This document shows positions 1 through 9,782 of a DNA stretch of 45,060 nt, in pieces. How positions within the stretch are numbered: position 1 is the stretch's first letter; every line of letters starts with the position of its first letter. This DNA is from Nocardiopsis sinuspersici (GTDB lineage: Bacteria; Actinomycetota; Actinomycetes; Streptosporangiales; Streptosporangiaceae). Location of the stretch: the NCBI GenBank assembly GCA_008638415.1, contig ML703346.1, forward strand, positions 1 to 45,060, given 5' to 3'. A program made the translations under genes and the position numbers. A model generated the notes under the pieces. The model searched no databases, had not been told where the DNA came from, and saw nothing but the letters and a program-made list of their open reading frames with translations.

Positions 1-258
<258 letters not shown>

Positions 259-294
259 ACCGGTCGCCGCACGCGCGGGGCGGGAAACGAGAGA

Positions 295-321
295 AGGGGA
301 ACACCGTCGCGGTGTTCCCCT
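295..321 (-). terminator. Hairpin terminator between AraC gene and tRNA-Arg
   Basis: A perfect 12-bp stem (295-306 with 310-321) closes on a 3-nt loop. It lies 9 bp beyond the 3' end of the minus-strand tRNA and could also stop plus-strand transcription from the AraC gene. No T-run follows on either side. Confidence 0.75.
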
Positions 322-330
322 CAGTGAAGT

Positions 331-401
331 GCCCCCTGCAGGATTCGAACCTGCGCACACGGCTCCGGAGGCCGTTGCTCTATCCCCTGAGCTAAGGGGG
401 C
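331..401 (-). tRNA. tRNA-Arg (anticodon CCG, reads CGG)
   Basis: On the minus strand this folds as a full cloverleaf of 71 nt. The acceptor stem GCCCCCT pairs with AGGGGGC. The D arm contains AGCTCAGGGGATAGAGC. The anticodon stem ACGGC/GCCGT closes the loop CTCCGGA, giving anticodon CCG. The T arm is GCAGG-TTCGAAT-CCTGC. The 3' CCA is not encoded. It decodes CGG, a common arginine codon in this high-GC genome. Confidence 0.96.
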
Positions 402-416
402 TGGCTTGCGAGAACA

Positions 417-422
417 ACTGTA
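417..422 (-). promoter_or_regulatory. Candidate -10 box of tRNA-Arg
   Basis: Read on the minus strand, TACAGT ends 15 nt before the first base of the mature tRNA. This suits a -10 hexamer with a short 5' leader. No good -35 match is seen at 17-18 bp. Confidence 0.45.
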
Positions 423-531
423 GCAGGGGCGCCGGGCCCTTCGTCCACTCGTTGCGGGCGCGCACGGCCGAGCCCGCCGATACCCGCGATCCGGTGGTGC
501 CGTGCCGCCCCGCGGCGGTAGTGTCACGCCC

Positions 532-918
532 GTGAACGCCCTACCCACACGGGTTCTCGTCGTCGAGGACGACGACGTGATCCGGGAACTCATCCGCCTG
601 AACCTCGAACTGGAGGGGTTCGAGGTGTTCACCGCCGTGGACGGACAGGACTGCCTCGACCGTGCCGCGCACATCGACCCCCACGTGGTCACCCTGGACG
701 TGATGATGCCCCGCGTGGACGGGTGGACGGCCGCCGAACGCCTGCGCGCCGACGCGCGCACCCGCGACCGGCCGATCATCCTGGTCACCGCGCGTACGCA
801 GGACGAGGACCAGCGGCGCGGTGAGCGCATCGGGGTCGACGCCTACCTCACCAAGCCCTTCGACCCCGACGTGCTCGTCGACGTCATCCGCGGCCTGGTC
901 GACGGGAGCCGGGAGTGA
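532..918 (+). CDS. Single-domain response regulator
   Basis: A 128-residue CheY-like receiver with no output domain. Visible are the acidic pocket (VVEDDD), the phospho-acceptor Asp in TLDVMMP, the conserved Thr in LVTAR and the Lys in LTKPF, so the phosphorylation site is intact. I chose the GTG at 532 because a TAGTGT -10-like box (519-524) ends 7 nt before it, which suggests a leaderless message; an in-frame ATG at 502 would only add a weak extension. The stop overlaps the next start as GTGA, so it is translationally coupled to the ArgRS-like gene. No kinase is adjacent and the partner is unknown. Confidence 0.88.
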   Translation: MNALPTRVLVVEDDDVIRELIRLNLELEGFEVFTAVDGQDCLDRAAHIDPHVVTLDVMMPRVDGWTAAERLRADARTRDRPIILVTARTQDEDQRRGERIGVDAYLTKPFDPDVLVDVIRGLVDGSRE

Positions 919-2003
919 CCCCCAGGGCACTGGAGGCGGCCGTCCGCGAGGCCGCCGTGCGGATCTTCGGCCTGGACCCCGCCCGGATCCCGTTCGTGTG
1001 GCCCCGCAACGACCACGCGGACGAGGGGGCCGACGTCGCCACCGCGCTGCCGCCCCGACTGGCCGGCAGCGTGGGGGACCGGCTGGACGTGTCCCGGGGC
1101 GACCGCCGCGCGGCGGTCGCCGCCCGGGTCGCCGACGGGCTCTCGGACATGCGCGACGAGGGCCTGGTGGACTTCGACCGCGTCTTCCACGACGGACGCG
1201 GCTTCCTCAACGTCACCTTCACCGGACGACAGCGTGAGGCCCTGCTCGCCGAGGCCGCCGACGGCCCCCGGTTCCTCACCGGCCGGGACTGGGACGGAGC
1301 GGGGGAGTGGCCCTCCTCGGCCCTGCACGAGGCCGGACCGGTCGCCCAGGCCCGCAGGCTCGCCCGCGCCGACGCCCGCGCCCGCATCGGCCTGGCCGTC
1401 GGCCCGCAGGCCCCGCCGCCGGGCCCCCGCGGAGAGGTCTCCTGGCGCGACCCCTACCTGGACGGCGGCCCCCGTGAGCTGATCACCCCCGCCGCCCGCG
1501 CACTCGGGGCCGTGGGCGAGGCCAGCGCCCGCGTCGCCTTCTGCCGCTCGGTGCCCGAACGGCCCAGGGACACCGAGACCACCGGCCGCGACCTGCCGGT
1601 ACTGCCCTCCGTCGAGTACCCCGGAGCCTGGGCCCGCCTGACCGACGCCAACCCCGCCTTCCGGCTGCGCTACGCCCACGCCCACGCGGCCAGCCTGTGC
1701 CGCTGGGCCGAGGAGGGGGCCCCGCCCCCCGCGGCCTGCTCCGGGCACACCGCCCCCGTGCGCGGCCTCCTCTTCGACGGGCCCAGCGTCCTGGACACGG
1801 CCGCGCGCCGAGAGGAACCCCATATCCTGGTTCGATACCTGGAGGCGCTGGCCAGTGCCTACGATGAGTGGCGGACGTGTCCCACCGCGGTATCCGAACC
1901 CGCGGAACGGGCCGCCGCGCCCCCGGCCCTGCCAGCCGCCGTCGCCGGGGTCGTCCGTACCGGGCTCTTCCTGCTCGGAGTGTCAGCGCCCACAAGGCTG
2001 TAG
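915..2003 (+). CDS. nrtL: ArgRS-related anticodon-binding protein (NrtL type), no catalytic core
   Basis: A 362-residue protein resembling an arginyl-tRNA synthetase whose catalytic centre is gone. Residues about 5-105 match the ArgRS N-terminal tRNA-binding domain ([12 protein letters not shown], then FLNVTF). Residues about 245-362 match the DALR anticodon-binding domain ([13 protein letters not shown], then [15 protein letters not shown], the typical ArgRS C-terminus). The 140 residues between are Ala/Pro/Arg-rich, and neither the HIGH nor the KMSKS signature is present, so it cannot aminoacylate. The GTG start overlaps the response-regulator stop by 4 nt, and lysA follows 121 bp later. 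Such genes sit upstream of lysA in many actinomycetes. Binding of tRNA or competition with ArgRS is plausible, but the function is not known. Confidence 0.85.
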   Translation: MTPRALEAAVREAAVRIFGLDPARIPFVWPRNDHADEGADVATALPPRLAGSVGDRLDVSRGDRRAAVAARVADGLSDMRDEGLVDFDRVFHDGRGFLNVTFTGRQREALLAEAADGPRFLTGRDWDGAGEWPSSALHEAGPVAQARRLARADARARIGLAVGPQAPPPGPRGEVSWRDPYLDGGPRELITPAARALGAVGEASARVAFCRSVPERPRDTETTGRDLPVLPSVEYPGAWARLTDANPAFRLRYAHAHAASLCRWAEEGAPPPAACSGHTAPVRGLLFDGPSVLDTAARREEPHILVRYLEALASAYDEWRTCPTAVSEPAERAAAPPALPAAVAGVVRTGLFLLGVSAPTRL

Positions 2004-2124
2004 GCACCCCGTGCCGCCGTCCGGTGGAGCGCACCCAACCCTTTCGTCCCGACCGGTTCAGTGGACAATGGTGGGAGGGTGCCGCCAACCCGCACAGCCG
2101 TACAGTCCCAGCCGAAAGCCCATC

Positions 2125-3510
2125 ATGAGCCGCTACGCCCATCCCGCCGGTTCCCGCCACGCGGAGATCCTGCCGGAGGACAACCCGCCGCTGCCGCCCA
2201 AGAGCCTCAACGAGCTCGACCCCCAGGTGTGGCCCGCCACCGCGCGCCGCACGGACGGCGAGCTCGCCGTCGGCGGTGTCGGTGTGCGCGAACTCGCCGC
2301 CACCCACGGCACGCCCCTCTTCGTCATGGACGAGGAGGACTTCCGCGGTCGCGCACGCGACTTCCGCACCGCCTTCTCCGACGCCGACGTCTACTACGCG
2401 GGCAAGGCCCTGCTGACCAAGGCCGTCGCCCGCTGGGTCGCGGAGGAGGGCCTCAAGCTCGACGTGAGCTCGGGCGGGGAGCTCGCCGTCGCCCTGGCCG
2501 CGGGGTTCCCCGCCGAGCGCATCGGCATGCACGGCAACAACAAGTCCACCGCCGAGCTGCACCGCGCCGTCGAGACCGGGGTGGGGCGCGTCATCATCGA
2601 CTCCTTCGACGAGATCGAGCGCCTCGAAGCCGTCGCCGCCGGGCTCGACGCCCGCCCCAAGGTCCTCATCCGGGTCACCACCGGCGTGGAGGCGCACACC
2701 CACGAGTTCGTCGCCACCGCCCACGACGACCAGAAGTTCGGCTTCGCGATGAGCACCGGCGCCGCCGCCGACGCCGTCCGCCGCGTGCTCGACGCCCAGC
2801 ACCTGGACCTGGTCGGCCTGCACTCGCACATCGGCTCGCAGATCTTCGACACCTCCGGCTTCGAGGTCGCCGCCCGCCGCGTCGCCCGCTTCCTCGCCGG
2901 CGTCCACGAGGACCTGGGCATCACCCTGGCCGAGCTCGACCTCGGCGGCGGCCTGGGCATCGCCTACACCTCGGGCGACGACCCGCTCGACCCCAAGACC
3001 ATCGCCGAGAGCCTCACCTCCATCGTGCGCAGGGAGTGCGAGGAGGGCGGGCTGCCCATGCCACGTATCGCCGTGGAGCCGGGCCGCGCCATCGCCGGTC
3101 CGGCCGGGATCACCCTCTACGAGGTCGGCACCGTCAAGGACGTCGAGGGCATCCGCACCTACGTCAGCGTCGACGGCGGCATGAGCGACAACATCCGCAC
3201 CGCCCTGTACGGCTCGGAGTACACCAGCCAGCTGGTCTCCCGCGAGAGCGACGCCGAGCCCATGCTGTCCCGACTGGTCGGCAAGCACTGCGAGAGTGGC
3301 GACATCATCGTGCACGACCTCTACCTGCCCGCCGACCTCCGGCCGGGCGACCTGGTGGCGGTCGCCGCCACCGGGGCCTACTGCTACTCCATGGCGAGCA
3401 ACTACAACCACCTGCCCCGACCGGCCATGGTCGCGGTCCGAGACGGGAGCACCCGCGTCATCGTGCGCAGGGAGAACGAGGAGGACCTGCTCCGCCTCGA
3501 CGTCGGCTGA
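2125..3510 (+). CDS. lysA: Diaminopimelate decarboxylase
   Basis: Converts meso-diaminopimelate to L-lysine, the last step of lysine synthesis; a PLP enzyme of fold type III. In the 461-residue product, Lys94 in [10 protein letters not shown] is the Schiff-base lysine. The PLP-phosphate glycine motif is at 273-277 (LGGGL), the HSHIGSQ segment at 233-239 and EPGR at 318-321. Cys389-Glu390 (CESGD) from the C-terminal barrel completes the active site, and the [12 protein letters not shown] segment near 417-428 is typical. The ATG at 2125 gives the family's normal length; the frame stays open 270 bp further upstream but that stretch is not conserved-looking. hom follows after 65 bp with no terminator, so the two are probably cotranscribed. 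Confidence 0.97.
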   Translation: MSRYAHPAGSRHAEILPEDNPPLPPKSLNELDPQVWPATARRTDGELAVGGVGVRELAATHGTPLFVMDEEDFRGRARDFRTAFSDADVYYAGKALLTKAVARWVAEEGLKLDVSSGGELAVALAAGFPAERIGMHGNNKSTAELHRAVETGVGRVIIDSFDEIERLEAVAAGLDARPKVLIRVTTGVEAHTHEFVATAHDDQKFGFAMSTGAAADAVRRVLDAQHLDLVGLHSHIGSQIFDTSGFEVAARRVARFLAGVHEDLGITLAELDLGGGLGIAYTSGDDPLDPKTIAESLTSIVRRECEEGGLPMPRIAVEPGRAIAGPAGITLYEVGTVKDVEGIRTYVSVDGGMSDNIRTALYGSEYTSQLVSRESDAEPMLSRLVGKHCESGDIIVHDLYLPADLRPGDLVAVAATGAYCYSMASNYNHLPRPAMVAVRDGSTRVIVRRENEEDLLRLDVG

Positions 3511-3575
3511 ACAGTCCTGCACGGCGGCCCGGCCGCCCGGCGACAGGACACGAGAGAACTGGGAGTCACGCCCAA

Positions 3576-4862
3576 ATGGCGATGAAGGTGGCGCTGCTCG
3601 GATGCGGCGTGGTGGGTTCGGAAGTCGTCCGCCTGGTCAACGACCAGTCCGAGGAACTGGCCGCCCGGGTGGGCACGCCGATCGAGATCGGCGGTATCGC
3701 GGTGCGCCGCATCGACCGCGACCGCGGCGTCGCCCCGGAGCTGCTGACGACCGACGCCACGGCCCTGGCCACGCGCCCCGACATCGACCTCGTGGTCGAG
3801 GTGATCGGCGGTATCGAACCGGCCCGTTCGCTGATCCTCGCCGCGGTCAAGGCGGGCAAGTCCGTGGTCACGGCCAACAAGGCCCTGCTCGCGGAGGACG
3901 GCCAGACCCTGCACACGGCGGCCCGCGACGCCGGGGTGGACCTGTACTACGAGGCCTCCGTGGCGGGAGCCATCCCGCTGCTGCGGCCCCTGCGCGACTC
4001 GCTCGCGGGGGACAGGGTCAACCGGGTCCTGGGCATCGTCAACGGCACCACCAACTACGTCCTCGACCGGATGGACTCCATGGGCGCCGGGTTCACCGAG
4101 TCCCTGGAGGAGGCGCAGGCCCTCGGGTACGCCGAGGCCGACCCCACCGCGGACGTGGAGGGCTTCGACGCCGCCGCCAAGGCCGCGATCCTGGCCCGGC
4201 TGGCCTTCCACACCCAGCAGGTGACCGCCGCCGACGTGCACCGCGAGGGCATCACCGGAGTGTCCGCGGGCGACATCGCCAGCGCCCGCGCGATGGGCTG
4301 CGTGGTCAAACTCCTGGCCATCTGCCAGCGCTCGCAGGACGGCCGCTCGGTGGGGGTGCGCGTCCACCCGGTGATGCTGCCGGTCGAGCACCCGCTGGCC
4401 AGCGTCAAGGAGGCCTACAACGCGGTGTTCGTCGAGGCCGAGTCCGCGGGGCGCCTGATGTTCTACGGCGCGGGCGCCGGAGGCACCCCCACCGCCAGCG
4501 CGATCCTGGGCGACCTGGTGGCGGTGGCGCGCAACCGCCTCGCGGGCACGTCGGTGTCCGAGGGGGGCCACGACACCGGTATGCCGGTGCACGACATGGG
4601 CCAGACCATCACCAGCTACCACGTGGCGCTGGACGTGGCCGACCGCCCGGGTGTGCTGTCCAAGGTCGCGGAGATCTTCGCCGACCACGGGGTCTCCATC
4701 AGGAACGTGCGTCAGGAGGGCAGCGGCGACGACGCCCAGCTGGTGCTGGTCAGCCACCCCGCCCCCGACGCCGCGCTCAGCGCCACGGTCGAGCAGTTGC
4801 GCACGCACGACATGGTGCGCGAGGTGGCCAGTGTGATGCGCGTGGAGAACTTCGCCGACTGA
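3576..4862 (+). CDS. hom: Homoserine dehydrogenase with C-terminal ACT domain
   Basis: Reduces aspartate semialdehyde to homoserine, the branch point to threonine and methionine. In the 428-residue product the NAD(P)-binding loop GCGVVG is at 9-14, the TANKALLAEDG strand at about 99-109 carries the active-site lysine, and the substrate segment GIVNGTTNYVLD is at 153-164. Acidic residues in AEADPTADVEGFDAAAK (about 186-202) include the catalytic Asp and Lys. An ACT domain (about 347-428, VADRPGVLSKVAEIF) predicts allosteric feedback by threonine, as known for this class. Start ATG 3576 follows a GGGAG box; a second ATG lies two codons later. Strong hairpins follow the stop. Confidence 0.97.
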   Translation: MAMKVALLGCGVVGSEVVRLVNDQSEELAARVGTPIEIGGIAVRRIDRDRGVAPELLTTDATALATRPDIDLVVEVIGGIEPARSLILAAVKAGKSVVTANKALLAEDGQTLHTAARDAGVDLYYEASVAGAIPLLRPLRDSLAGDRVNRVLGIVNGTTNYVLDRMDSMGAGFTESLEEAQALGYAEADPTADVEGFDAAAKAAILARLAFHTQQVTAADVHREGITGVSAGDIASARAMGCVVKLLAICQRSQDGRSVGVRVHPVMLPVEHPLASVKEAYNAVFVEAESAGRLMFYGAGAGGTPTASAILGDLVAVARNRLAGTSVSEGGHDTGMPVHDMGQTITSYHVALDVADRPGVLSKVAEIFADHGVSIRNVRQEGSGDDAQLVLVSHPAPDAALSATVEQLRTHDMVREVASVMRVENFAD

Positions 4863-4864
4863 GG

Positions 4865-4942
4865 CCCCGCCCGGGCCGGGACCGGGCGGGGGACCGGCGT
4901 GGCCGCGAGCAGGCCGTGCGCACACGCGTACGGCCTGCTCGC
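4865..4942 (+). terminator. Tandem hairpin terminator after hom
   Basis: Two stem-loops follow the hom stop. The first pairs 4865-4873 with 4883-4891 (9 bp). The second pairs 4905-4917 with 4930-4942 (13 bp, perfect, 12-nt loop). Neither has a T-run. They separate lysA-hom from thrC. Confidence 0.75.
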
Positions 4943-4984
4943 CGAACCCGGGCGTTCCGCATCGTGAGACGCGGAAGACCGCGA

Positions 4985-5014
4985 TTCGAGATACCCCGGG
5001 CGGGGTCATAGACT
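4985..5014 (+). promoter_or_regulatory. Candidate thrC promoter
   Basis: TTCGAG (4985-4990), an 18-bp spacer and TAGACT (5009-5014) form a reasonable sigma-70-type promoter just after the hom terminator. Transcription would start near 5021, leaving a leader of about 97 nt before thrC. I see no obvious attenuator in that leader. Confidence 0.4.
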
Positions 5015-5117
5015 CGTGGCTGGTGGGACGACGGACGCGCCACGCTGCCGCCCGGACGGCCCCCCGCATCCATCGCGCGTCAAAGCGAAGCCGCATCCAC
5101 CCGAAAGGGACAAAGTC

Positions 5118-6182
5118 GTGAGCATGGCACGGGCGTGGCGAGGCATCGTCGAGGAATACCGCGACCGCCTCCCCGTCAACGAGAGCACCCCCGTTGTCAC
5201 CCTCCAGGAGGGCGGCACGCCCCTGCTGCCCGCCACGCGCGTCTCCGAGCTCACGGGCTGCGAGGTCTTCCTCAAGGTCGAGGGGCTCAACCCCACCGGG
5301 TCCTTCAAGGACCGCGGGATGACCATGGCCATCACCAAGGCCGCCGAGGACGGCGCCAAGGCCGTCATCTGCGCCTCCACGGGAAACACCAGCGCAAGCG
5401 CCGCCGCCTACGCCATCCGCGCGGGCATGACCTGCGCCGTGCTGGTGCCCCAGGGCAAGATCGCCATGGGCAAGCTCGCCCAGGCCCTCGTCCACGGCGC
5501 CCGCCTCCTACAGGTGGACGGCAACTTCGACGACTGCCTCGAACTGGCGCGCAAGCTCAGCGTCGACTACCCGGTCGCCCTGGTGAACTCGGTCAACCCC
5601 TACCGCCTCCAGGGGCAGAAGACCGCCGCCTTCGAGATCGTCGACGCCCTCGGCGACGCCCCCGACGTCCACTGCATCCCCGTGGGCAACGCGGGCAACA
5701 TCACCGCCTACTGGATGGGCTACACCGAGTACCTCAGGGACAAGGTCGCGACGCGCGGCCCCCGCATGCTCGGTTTCCAGGCCAGCGGCTCCGCGCCCAT
5801 CGTCAACGGCGCGCCCGTCACCAGCCCGAGCACCATCGCCACCGCGATCCGTATCGGCAACCCGGCCTCCTGGAAGCTCGCCGAGCAGGCGCGCGACGAG
5901 TCCGGCGGCCTCATCGACAAGGTCACCGACCGCCAGATCATGGCCGCCTACAAGCTCCTCGCCGCCGAGGAGGGCGTGTTCGTGGAGCTGGCCTCCGCCG
6001 CCAGCGTGGCCGGTCTGTTGCAGGCCGTGGAGGCGGGGCAGGTCGAGCGCGGCAGCCGCGTGGTGTGCACCGTCACTGGCAACGGACTCAAGGACCCCGA
6101 CTGGGCGCTGGCCGGAGCCTCCTCCGCCACCACCGTGCCGGTGGACGCCCTCACCGCCGCCAAGGCCCTCGACCTCGCCTGA
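5118..6182 (+). CDS. thrC: Threonine synthase
   Basis: Converts O-phosphohomoserine to threonine with PLP. The 354-residue product is the short actinobacterial/archaeal-type enzyme (fold type II). The PLP lysine is Lys64 in [23 protein letters not shown] binds the substrate and the glycine-rich segment [12 protein letters not shown] holds the PLP phosphate. Start: an AAAGGGA box at 5104-5110 is 7 nt from GTG 5118 and 13 nt from ATG 5124, so I take the GTG. thrB follows after 177 bp. It completes the threonine branch with hom and thrB. Confidence 0.96.
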   Translation: MSMARAWRGIVEEYRDRLPVNESTPVVTLQEGGTPLLPATRVSELTGCEVFLKVEGLNPTGSFKDRGMTMAITKAAEDGAKAVICASTGNTSASAAAYAIRAGMTCAVLVPQGKIAMGKLAQALVHGARLLQVDGNFDDCLELARKLSVDYPVALVNSVNPYRLQGQKTAAFEIVDALGDAPDVHCIPVGNAGNITAYWMGYTEYLRDKVATRGPRMLGFQASGSAPIVNGAPVTSPSTIATAIRIGNPASWKLAEQARDESGGLIDKVTDRQIMAAYKLLAAEEGVFVELASAASVAGLLQAVEAGQVERGSRVVCTVTGNGLKDPDWALAGASSATTVPVDALTAAKALDLA

Positions 6183-6359
6183 GCCCGGCTGCTCCGCCCG
6201 GGGAGCCGTGCGCGGGCGCCGGCAGGGTGACGCAAGGCGAGTCGGGCCGCCGGCGGGGAATGAGCGCCGGGCGCGCACGAGAACGAGGCGTCCCTGCCCC
6301 CGGGGCGCCCGGGCCCCGGCCGAGCTCGCGAGGGTACAAGAACACTGGAGAAGCCCACC

Positions 6360-7322
6360 GTGACCCCACCACGCCCCACACGGGTGTCCGTCCGCGCCCC
6401 CGCCACCAGCGCCAACCTCGGTCCGGGCTTCGACGCCCTGGGCATGGCCCTGCGGCTGTACAACGAGTTCGAGGTCCGCCTGCGCAACGACGGCGAACTC
6501 CGCGTCCGGGTCGAGGGGGAGGGCGCCGGAGAGGTGCCGACCGACGAGCGCCACCTCGTCGTGCGCGCCATGCGCGAGACCTTCGAGAGGGCCGGGGAGA
6601 AGCTGCCCGGGCTCGACCTGGCCTGCGTCAACAACGTCCCGCACGCCCGGGGGCTCGGCTCGTCCTCCTCGGCGATCGTCGGCGGCGTGGCCGCCGCGAG
6701 CGCCCTGCTGGGGCGCACCGGACCCGACGGCGGGCCGGACCGCGACGGCATCTACCGGATCGCCGCGGACATCGAGGGCCATCCCGACAACGTGGCCCCC
6801 TGCGTATACGGCGGATACACGGTCGCCTACCGCGACGGCGACCGCTGGGGCGCGGTGTCCCTGGTCCCCGACGCACGGATCCTGCCGGTGCTGTGCGTTC
6901 CCTCGTGGCGCCTGTCCACCGAGCGGGCCCGCGGCCTGCTGCCCGAGGAGGTACCGCACTCCGACGCCGCGTTCAACGCCGGGCGCGCCGCGCTGATGAC
7001 CGCGGCCGTTTGTGGCCACCCGGAATCCTTGTACGCGGCCACCGAGGACCGGCTGCACGAGTCCTACCGGGAACCCGCCATGCCGCGCACCCTCGGTCTC
7101 ATCCGTGACCTGCGGCGACACGGGAGACTGCCCGCCGTGGTCTCCGGAGCGGGGCCGACGGTGCTGGTGCTGTGCTCGGTGGAGGAGGGGGAGGCGGTCC
7201 CGGATTCACCGGAAATCACCCGCCAGACTGATTCGATCCGCCGGCGGGCGGGTAAGGACTGGGACGTACGCCCCCTGCCCGTCGAGCCGGCTGGGGTGCG
7301 GACCCCATCTCCCCATCCGTAG
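6360..7322 (+). CDS. thrB: Homoserine kinase
   Basis: Phosphorylates homoserine to supply the ThrC substrate. The 320-residue product belongs to the GHMP kinase family: N-terminal VRAPATSANLGPGFD is the family's first signature and the ATP-binding loop ARGLGSSSSAIVGG is at about 96-109. A third glycine motif, VVSGAGPTVLVL, sits near the C-terminus. GTG 6360 is preceded by GGAG at 6347-6350 with a 9-nt gap. No hairpin terminator is visible after the stop, so some readthrough into the rho leader is possible. Confidence 0.96.
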   Translation: MTPPRPTRVSVRAPATSANLGPGFDALGMALRLYNEFEVRLRNDGELRVRVEGEGAGEVPTDERHLVVRAMRETFERAGEKLPGLDLACVNNVPHARGLGSSSSAIVGGVAAASALLGRTGPDGGPDRDGIYRIAADIEGHPDNVAPCVYGGYTVAYRDGDRWGAVSLVPDARILPVLCVPSWRLSTERARGLLPEEVPHSDAAFNAGRAALMTAAVCGHPESLYAATEDRLHESYREPAMPRTLGLIRDLRRHGRLPAVVSGAGPTVLVLCSVEEGEAVPDSPEITRQTDSIRRRAGKDWDVRPLPVEPAGVRTPSPHP

Positions 7323-7765
7323 CACCTGTGTCGAGGAATAGCCGTGGCCTCTGTTGATGTTAGGCTAGGTGAAGCACCAGACGCCCCGTTGCGGGGTGAG
7401 TGCTCATCCGCCACAGCGGCCTCCGCATCTCATACTCCGGTGGTTCCGTCTTGCGACCCCCCGGAAGCGGCAGCCAACGTGTCGAGTCAGCGGTTCTTCC
7501 GCGACTGTGCCAACGTCATCGCAGCCCGCTCCTCCTCGGATGAGCGTGTCTTCACGATCGACGGGCAACACCACCGAGCCATATGCCCCGACGTCTGGCT
7601 GTACCCAGAGCCCGCCGCGATTGGGTAGGTAGGGGACCGCTTTCCACACCGGTTTCCGACATCCACGTGGGGCACGCCCTACCCGGCCCTGCCGGTTCGC
7701 ACCACCGGGCCGGCCGCTCCAGCACCCGCTGACGGCCGAAGCCCGCTCCTTGGGAAGGACCCTTA
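7323..7765 (+). other. Gene-free rho leader, C-rich
   Basis: This 443-bp stretch lies between thrB and rho. A TAGGCT -10-like box is at 7361-7366 and a small hairpin (CCCCG-ttg-CGGGG) at 7384-7396. From about 7420 to 7620 the top strand is richer in C than G with little hairpin potential, which is what Rho loading sites look like. A 94-codon frame (7344-7628) begins with GTG but has no ribosome site, and its first third has codon choice unlike the neighbours. I read this as a long 5' leader that may serve autogenous control. Confidence 0.5.
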
Positions 7766-9757
7766 GTGAGCGACACCACCGAACTCCGAACGGACGCGGC
7801 GGTCGACAGCAAAACCACCACCGGCGCCTCCGGAGCGGAGGCTGGCGAAGCCGCGCCCACAGGTGCGTCGTCGCGGCCCCGCGCGGCGTCGCGCGGAACC
7901 GGGCTGGCGGCCCTGAAGCTCCCCGAGCTCCAGAAACTCGCCTCGAGCCTGGGCATCACCGGTACGGGGCGTATGCGCAAGAGCGACGTCATCGCCGCGA
8001 TCGAGGCCAAGCAGGGCGGCCCTGTCAGCAGTCCGGCGAAGGCCAAATCCGCAAAGAACGCCGAGACGGTGCCCAAGGCCGGTAAGGTCGAGGCAACCGA
8101 CGGCCAGACCGAGGCCCAGGTCCCCAACACGTCGGGCACGGACGAAGCTCCGCGCAAACGTGTGGCCGAGCAGCCGTCGGACCAGGCCGTCACCGACACC
8201 CAGGGTGGGCGGGGGGACAAGCCGCCCCGCGGCCGCCGCTCGTCCCGCAGACGCGGTGACGAGCCCGGTGAACAGACCCGATCGGTGGACGGCACCGACT
8301 CCACTACCTCCGCGAGCAGCGTGACCAAGACATCCAGCACCCCCCAGAAGAACGGCCCCGACTCCTCCGAGGACCGTGACACCAGGTCCGGACAGGGTCG
8401 CGAGCGCCAGCGCAACCGCCGCAACCGCAACAGGGGCGGCGACGATCAGAACACCGGCGGCAACGCCCAGCAGGGCGGAGGTGGCCAGAACCAGGGCCGG
8501 GGTGGTGGTGGCGACGACGACGACTTCGGCGGCGGACGTCGCCGCGGACGTCGCCGCGACCGGCGCGACCGACGCGGACGCGGCGGGGCCCAGCAGGAGC
8601 CGGAGCCGGTGATCGGCGACGACGACGTCCTGCTGCCGGTCGCGGGCATCCTCGACATCCTGGACAACTACGCCTTCGTGCGCACCACCGGCTACCTGCC
8701 CGGGCAGAGCGACGTCTACGTCTCCCTGGCCCAGGTGCGCAAGCACGGCCTGCGCAAGGGCGACCACATCATCGGCGCGGTGCGTCAGCCGCGCGACGGT
8801 GAGCGCCGGGAGAAGTTCAACGCCCTGGTGCGGCTGGACTCGGTCAACGGCATGTCGCCGGACCAGGCCAAGGGCCGCCAGGAGTTCTCCAAGCTGGTCC
8901 CGCTCTACCCGCAGGACCGACTGCGCCTGGAGACCGAGCCGCACATCCTCACCACGCGGATCATAGATCTCGTGGCACCCATCGGTAAGGGTCAGCGCGG
9001 GCTCATCGTCTCGCCGCCCAAGGCGGGCAAGACGATGGTGGTGCAGGCGATCGCCAACGCCATCACCGAGAACAACCCCGAGTGCTACCTGATGGTGGTC
9101 CTGGTCGACGAGCGGCCCGAGGAAGTCACCGACATGCAGCGCACGGTCAAGGGCGAGGTCATCCACTCGACCTTCGACCGGCCCGCCGAGGACCACACGG
9201 TCGTCGCCGACCTGGCCATCGAGCGTGCCAAGCGGCTCGTGGAGATGGGCATGGACGTCGTCGTCCTGCTGGACTCCATCACCCGCCTGGGCCGCGCCTA
9301 CAACCTGGCCGCCCCGGCCAGCGGGCGCATCATGTCCGGTGGTGTGGACTCCACCGCCCTCTACCCGCCCAAGCGCTTCTTCGGCGCGGCCCGCAACATC
9401 GAGGGCGGCGGCTCGCTGACCATCCTGGCGACCGCGCTGGTGGAGACCGGCTCGCGCGCCGACGAGGTGATCTTCGAGGAGTTCAAGGGCACCGGCAACA
9501 TGGAGCTCAAGCTCAACCGGAGCCTGGCGGACAGGCGGATCTTCCCCGCGGTCGACGTGGACGCCTCCAGCACGCGCAAGGAGGAGATCCTCATGTCCCC
9601 GGAGGAGCTCAACGTCGTCTGGAAGCTGCGCCGGGTGCTGCACGCGCTCGACGCCCAGCAGGCCATCGAGCTGCTCCTGGACAAGATGAAGGAGTCCAAG
9701 AGCAACGCGGAGTTCCTGCTCCAGATCCAGAAGACCACGGTGGGCCCCGAGCGCTGA
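7766..9757 (+). CDS. rho: Transcription termination factor Rho
   Basis: A hexameric RNA-dependent ATPase that terminates transcription. The product has 663 residues against about 420 in E. coli. Residues 46-82 are the Rho N domain (LKLPELQKLASSLGI). Residues about 85-275 are a disordered insertion, first Ser/Thr/Lys-rich, then Arg/Gly/Asp-rich ([34 protein letters not shown]). The cold-shock RNA-binding domain is about 283-360. The ATPase core has P-loop PKAGKT (418-423) and Walker B VVVLLDSITR (498-507). GTG 7766 has a GGGAAGGA box at 7752-7759. Long inserts are known in actinobacterial Rho and aid RNA binding on GC-rich transcripts. Confidence 0.97.
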   Translation: MSDTTELRTDAAVDSKTTTGASGAEAGEAAPTGASSRPRAASRGTGLAALKLPELQKLASSLGITGTGRMRKSDVIAAIEAKQGGPVSSPAKAKSAKNAETVPKAGKVEATDGQTEAQVPNTSGTDEAPRKRVAEQPSDQAVTDTQGGRGDKPPRGRRSSRRRGDEPGEQTRSVDGTDSTTSASSVTKTSSTPQKNGPDSSEDRDTRSGQGRERQRNRRNRNRGGDDQNTGGNAQQGGGGQNQGRGGGGDDDDFGGGRRRGRRRDRRDRRGRGGAQQEPEPVIGDDDVLLPVAGILDILDNYAFVRTTGYLPGQSDVYVSLAQVRKHGLRKGDHIIGAVRQPRDGERREKFNALVRLDSVNGMSPDQAKGRQEFSKLVPLYPQDRLRLETEPHILTTRIIDLVAPIGKGQRGLIVSPPKAGKTMVVQAIANAITENNPECYLMVVLVDERPEEVTDMQRTVKGEVIHSTFDRPAEDHTVVADLAIERAKRLVEMGMDVVVLLDSITRLGRAYNLAAPASGRIMSGGVDSTALYPPKRFFGAARNIEGGGSLTILATALVETGSRADEVIFEEFKGTGNMELKLNRSLADRRIFPAVDVDASSTRKEEILMSPEELNVVWKLRRVLHALDAQQAIELLLDKMKESKSNAEFLLQIQKTTVGPER

Positions 9758-9782
9758 GGCGCGGGCAGGGCCACCACGGATC

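Noticed and set aside
7344..7628. A 94-codon frame starting GTG in the rho leader
   Set aside because: There is no ribosome site, codon third positions at its start are unlike the neighbours, and its product has no recognisable pattern. Better explained as leader RNA.
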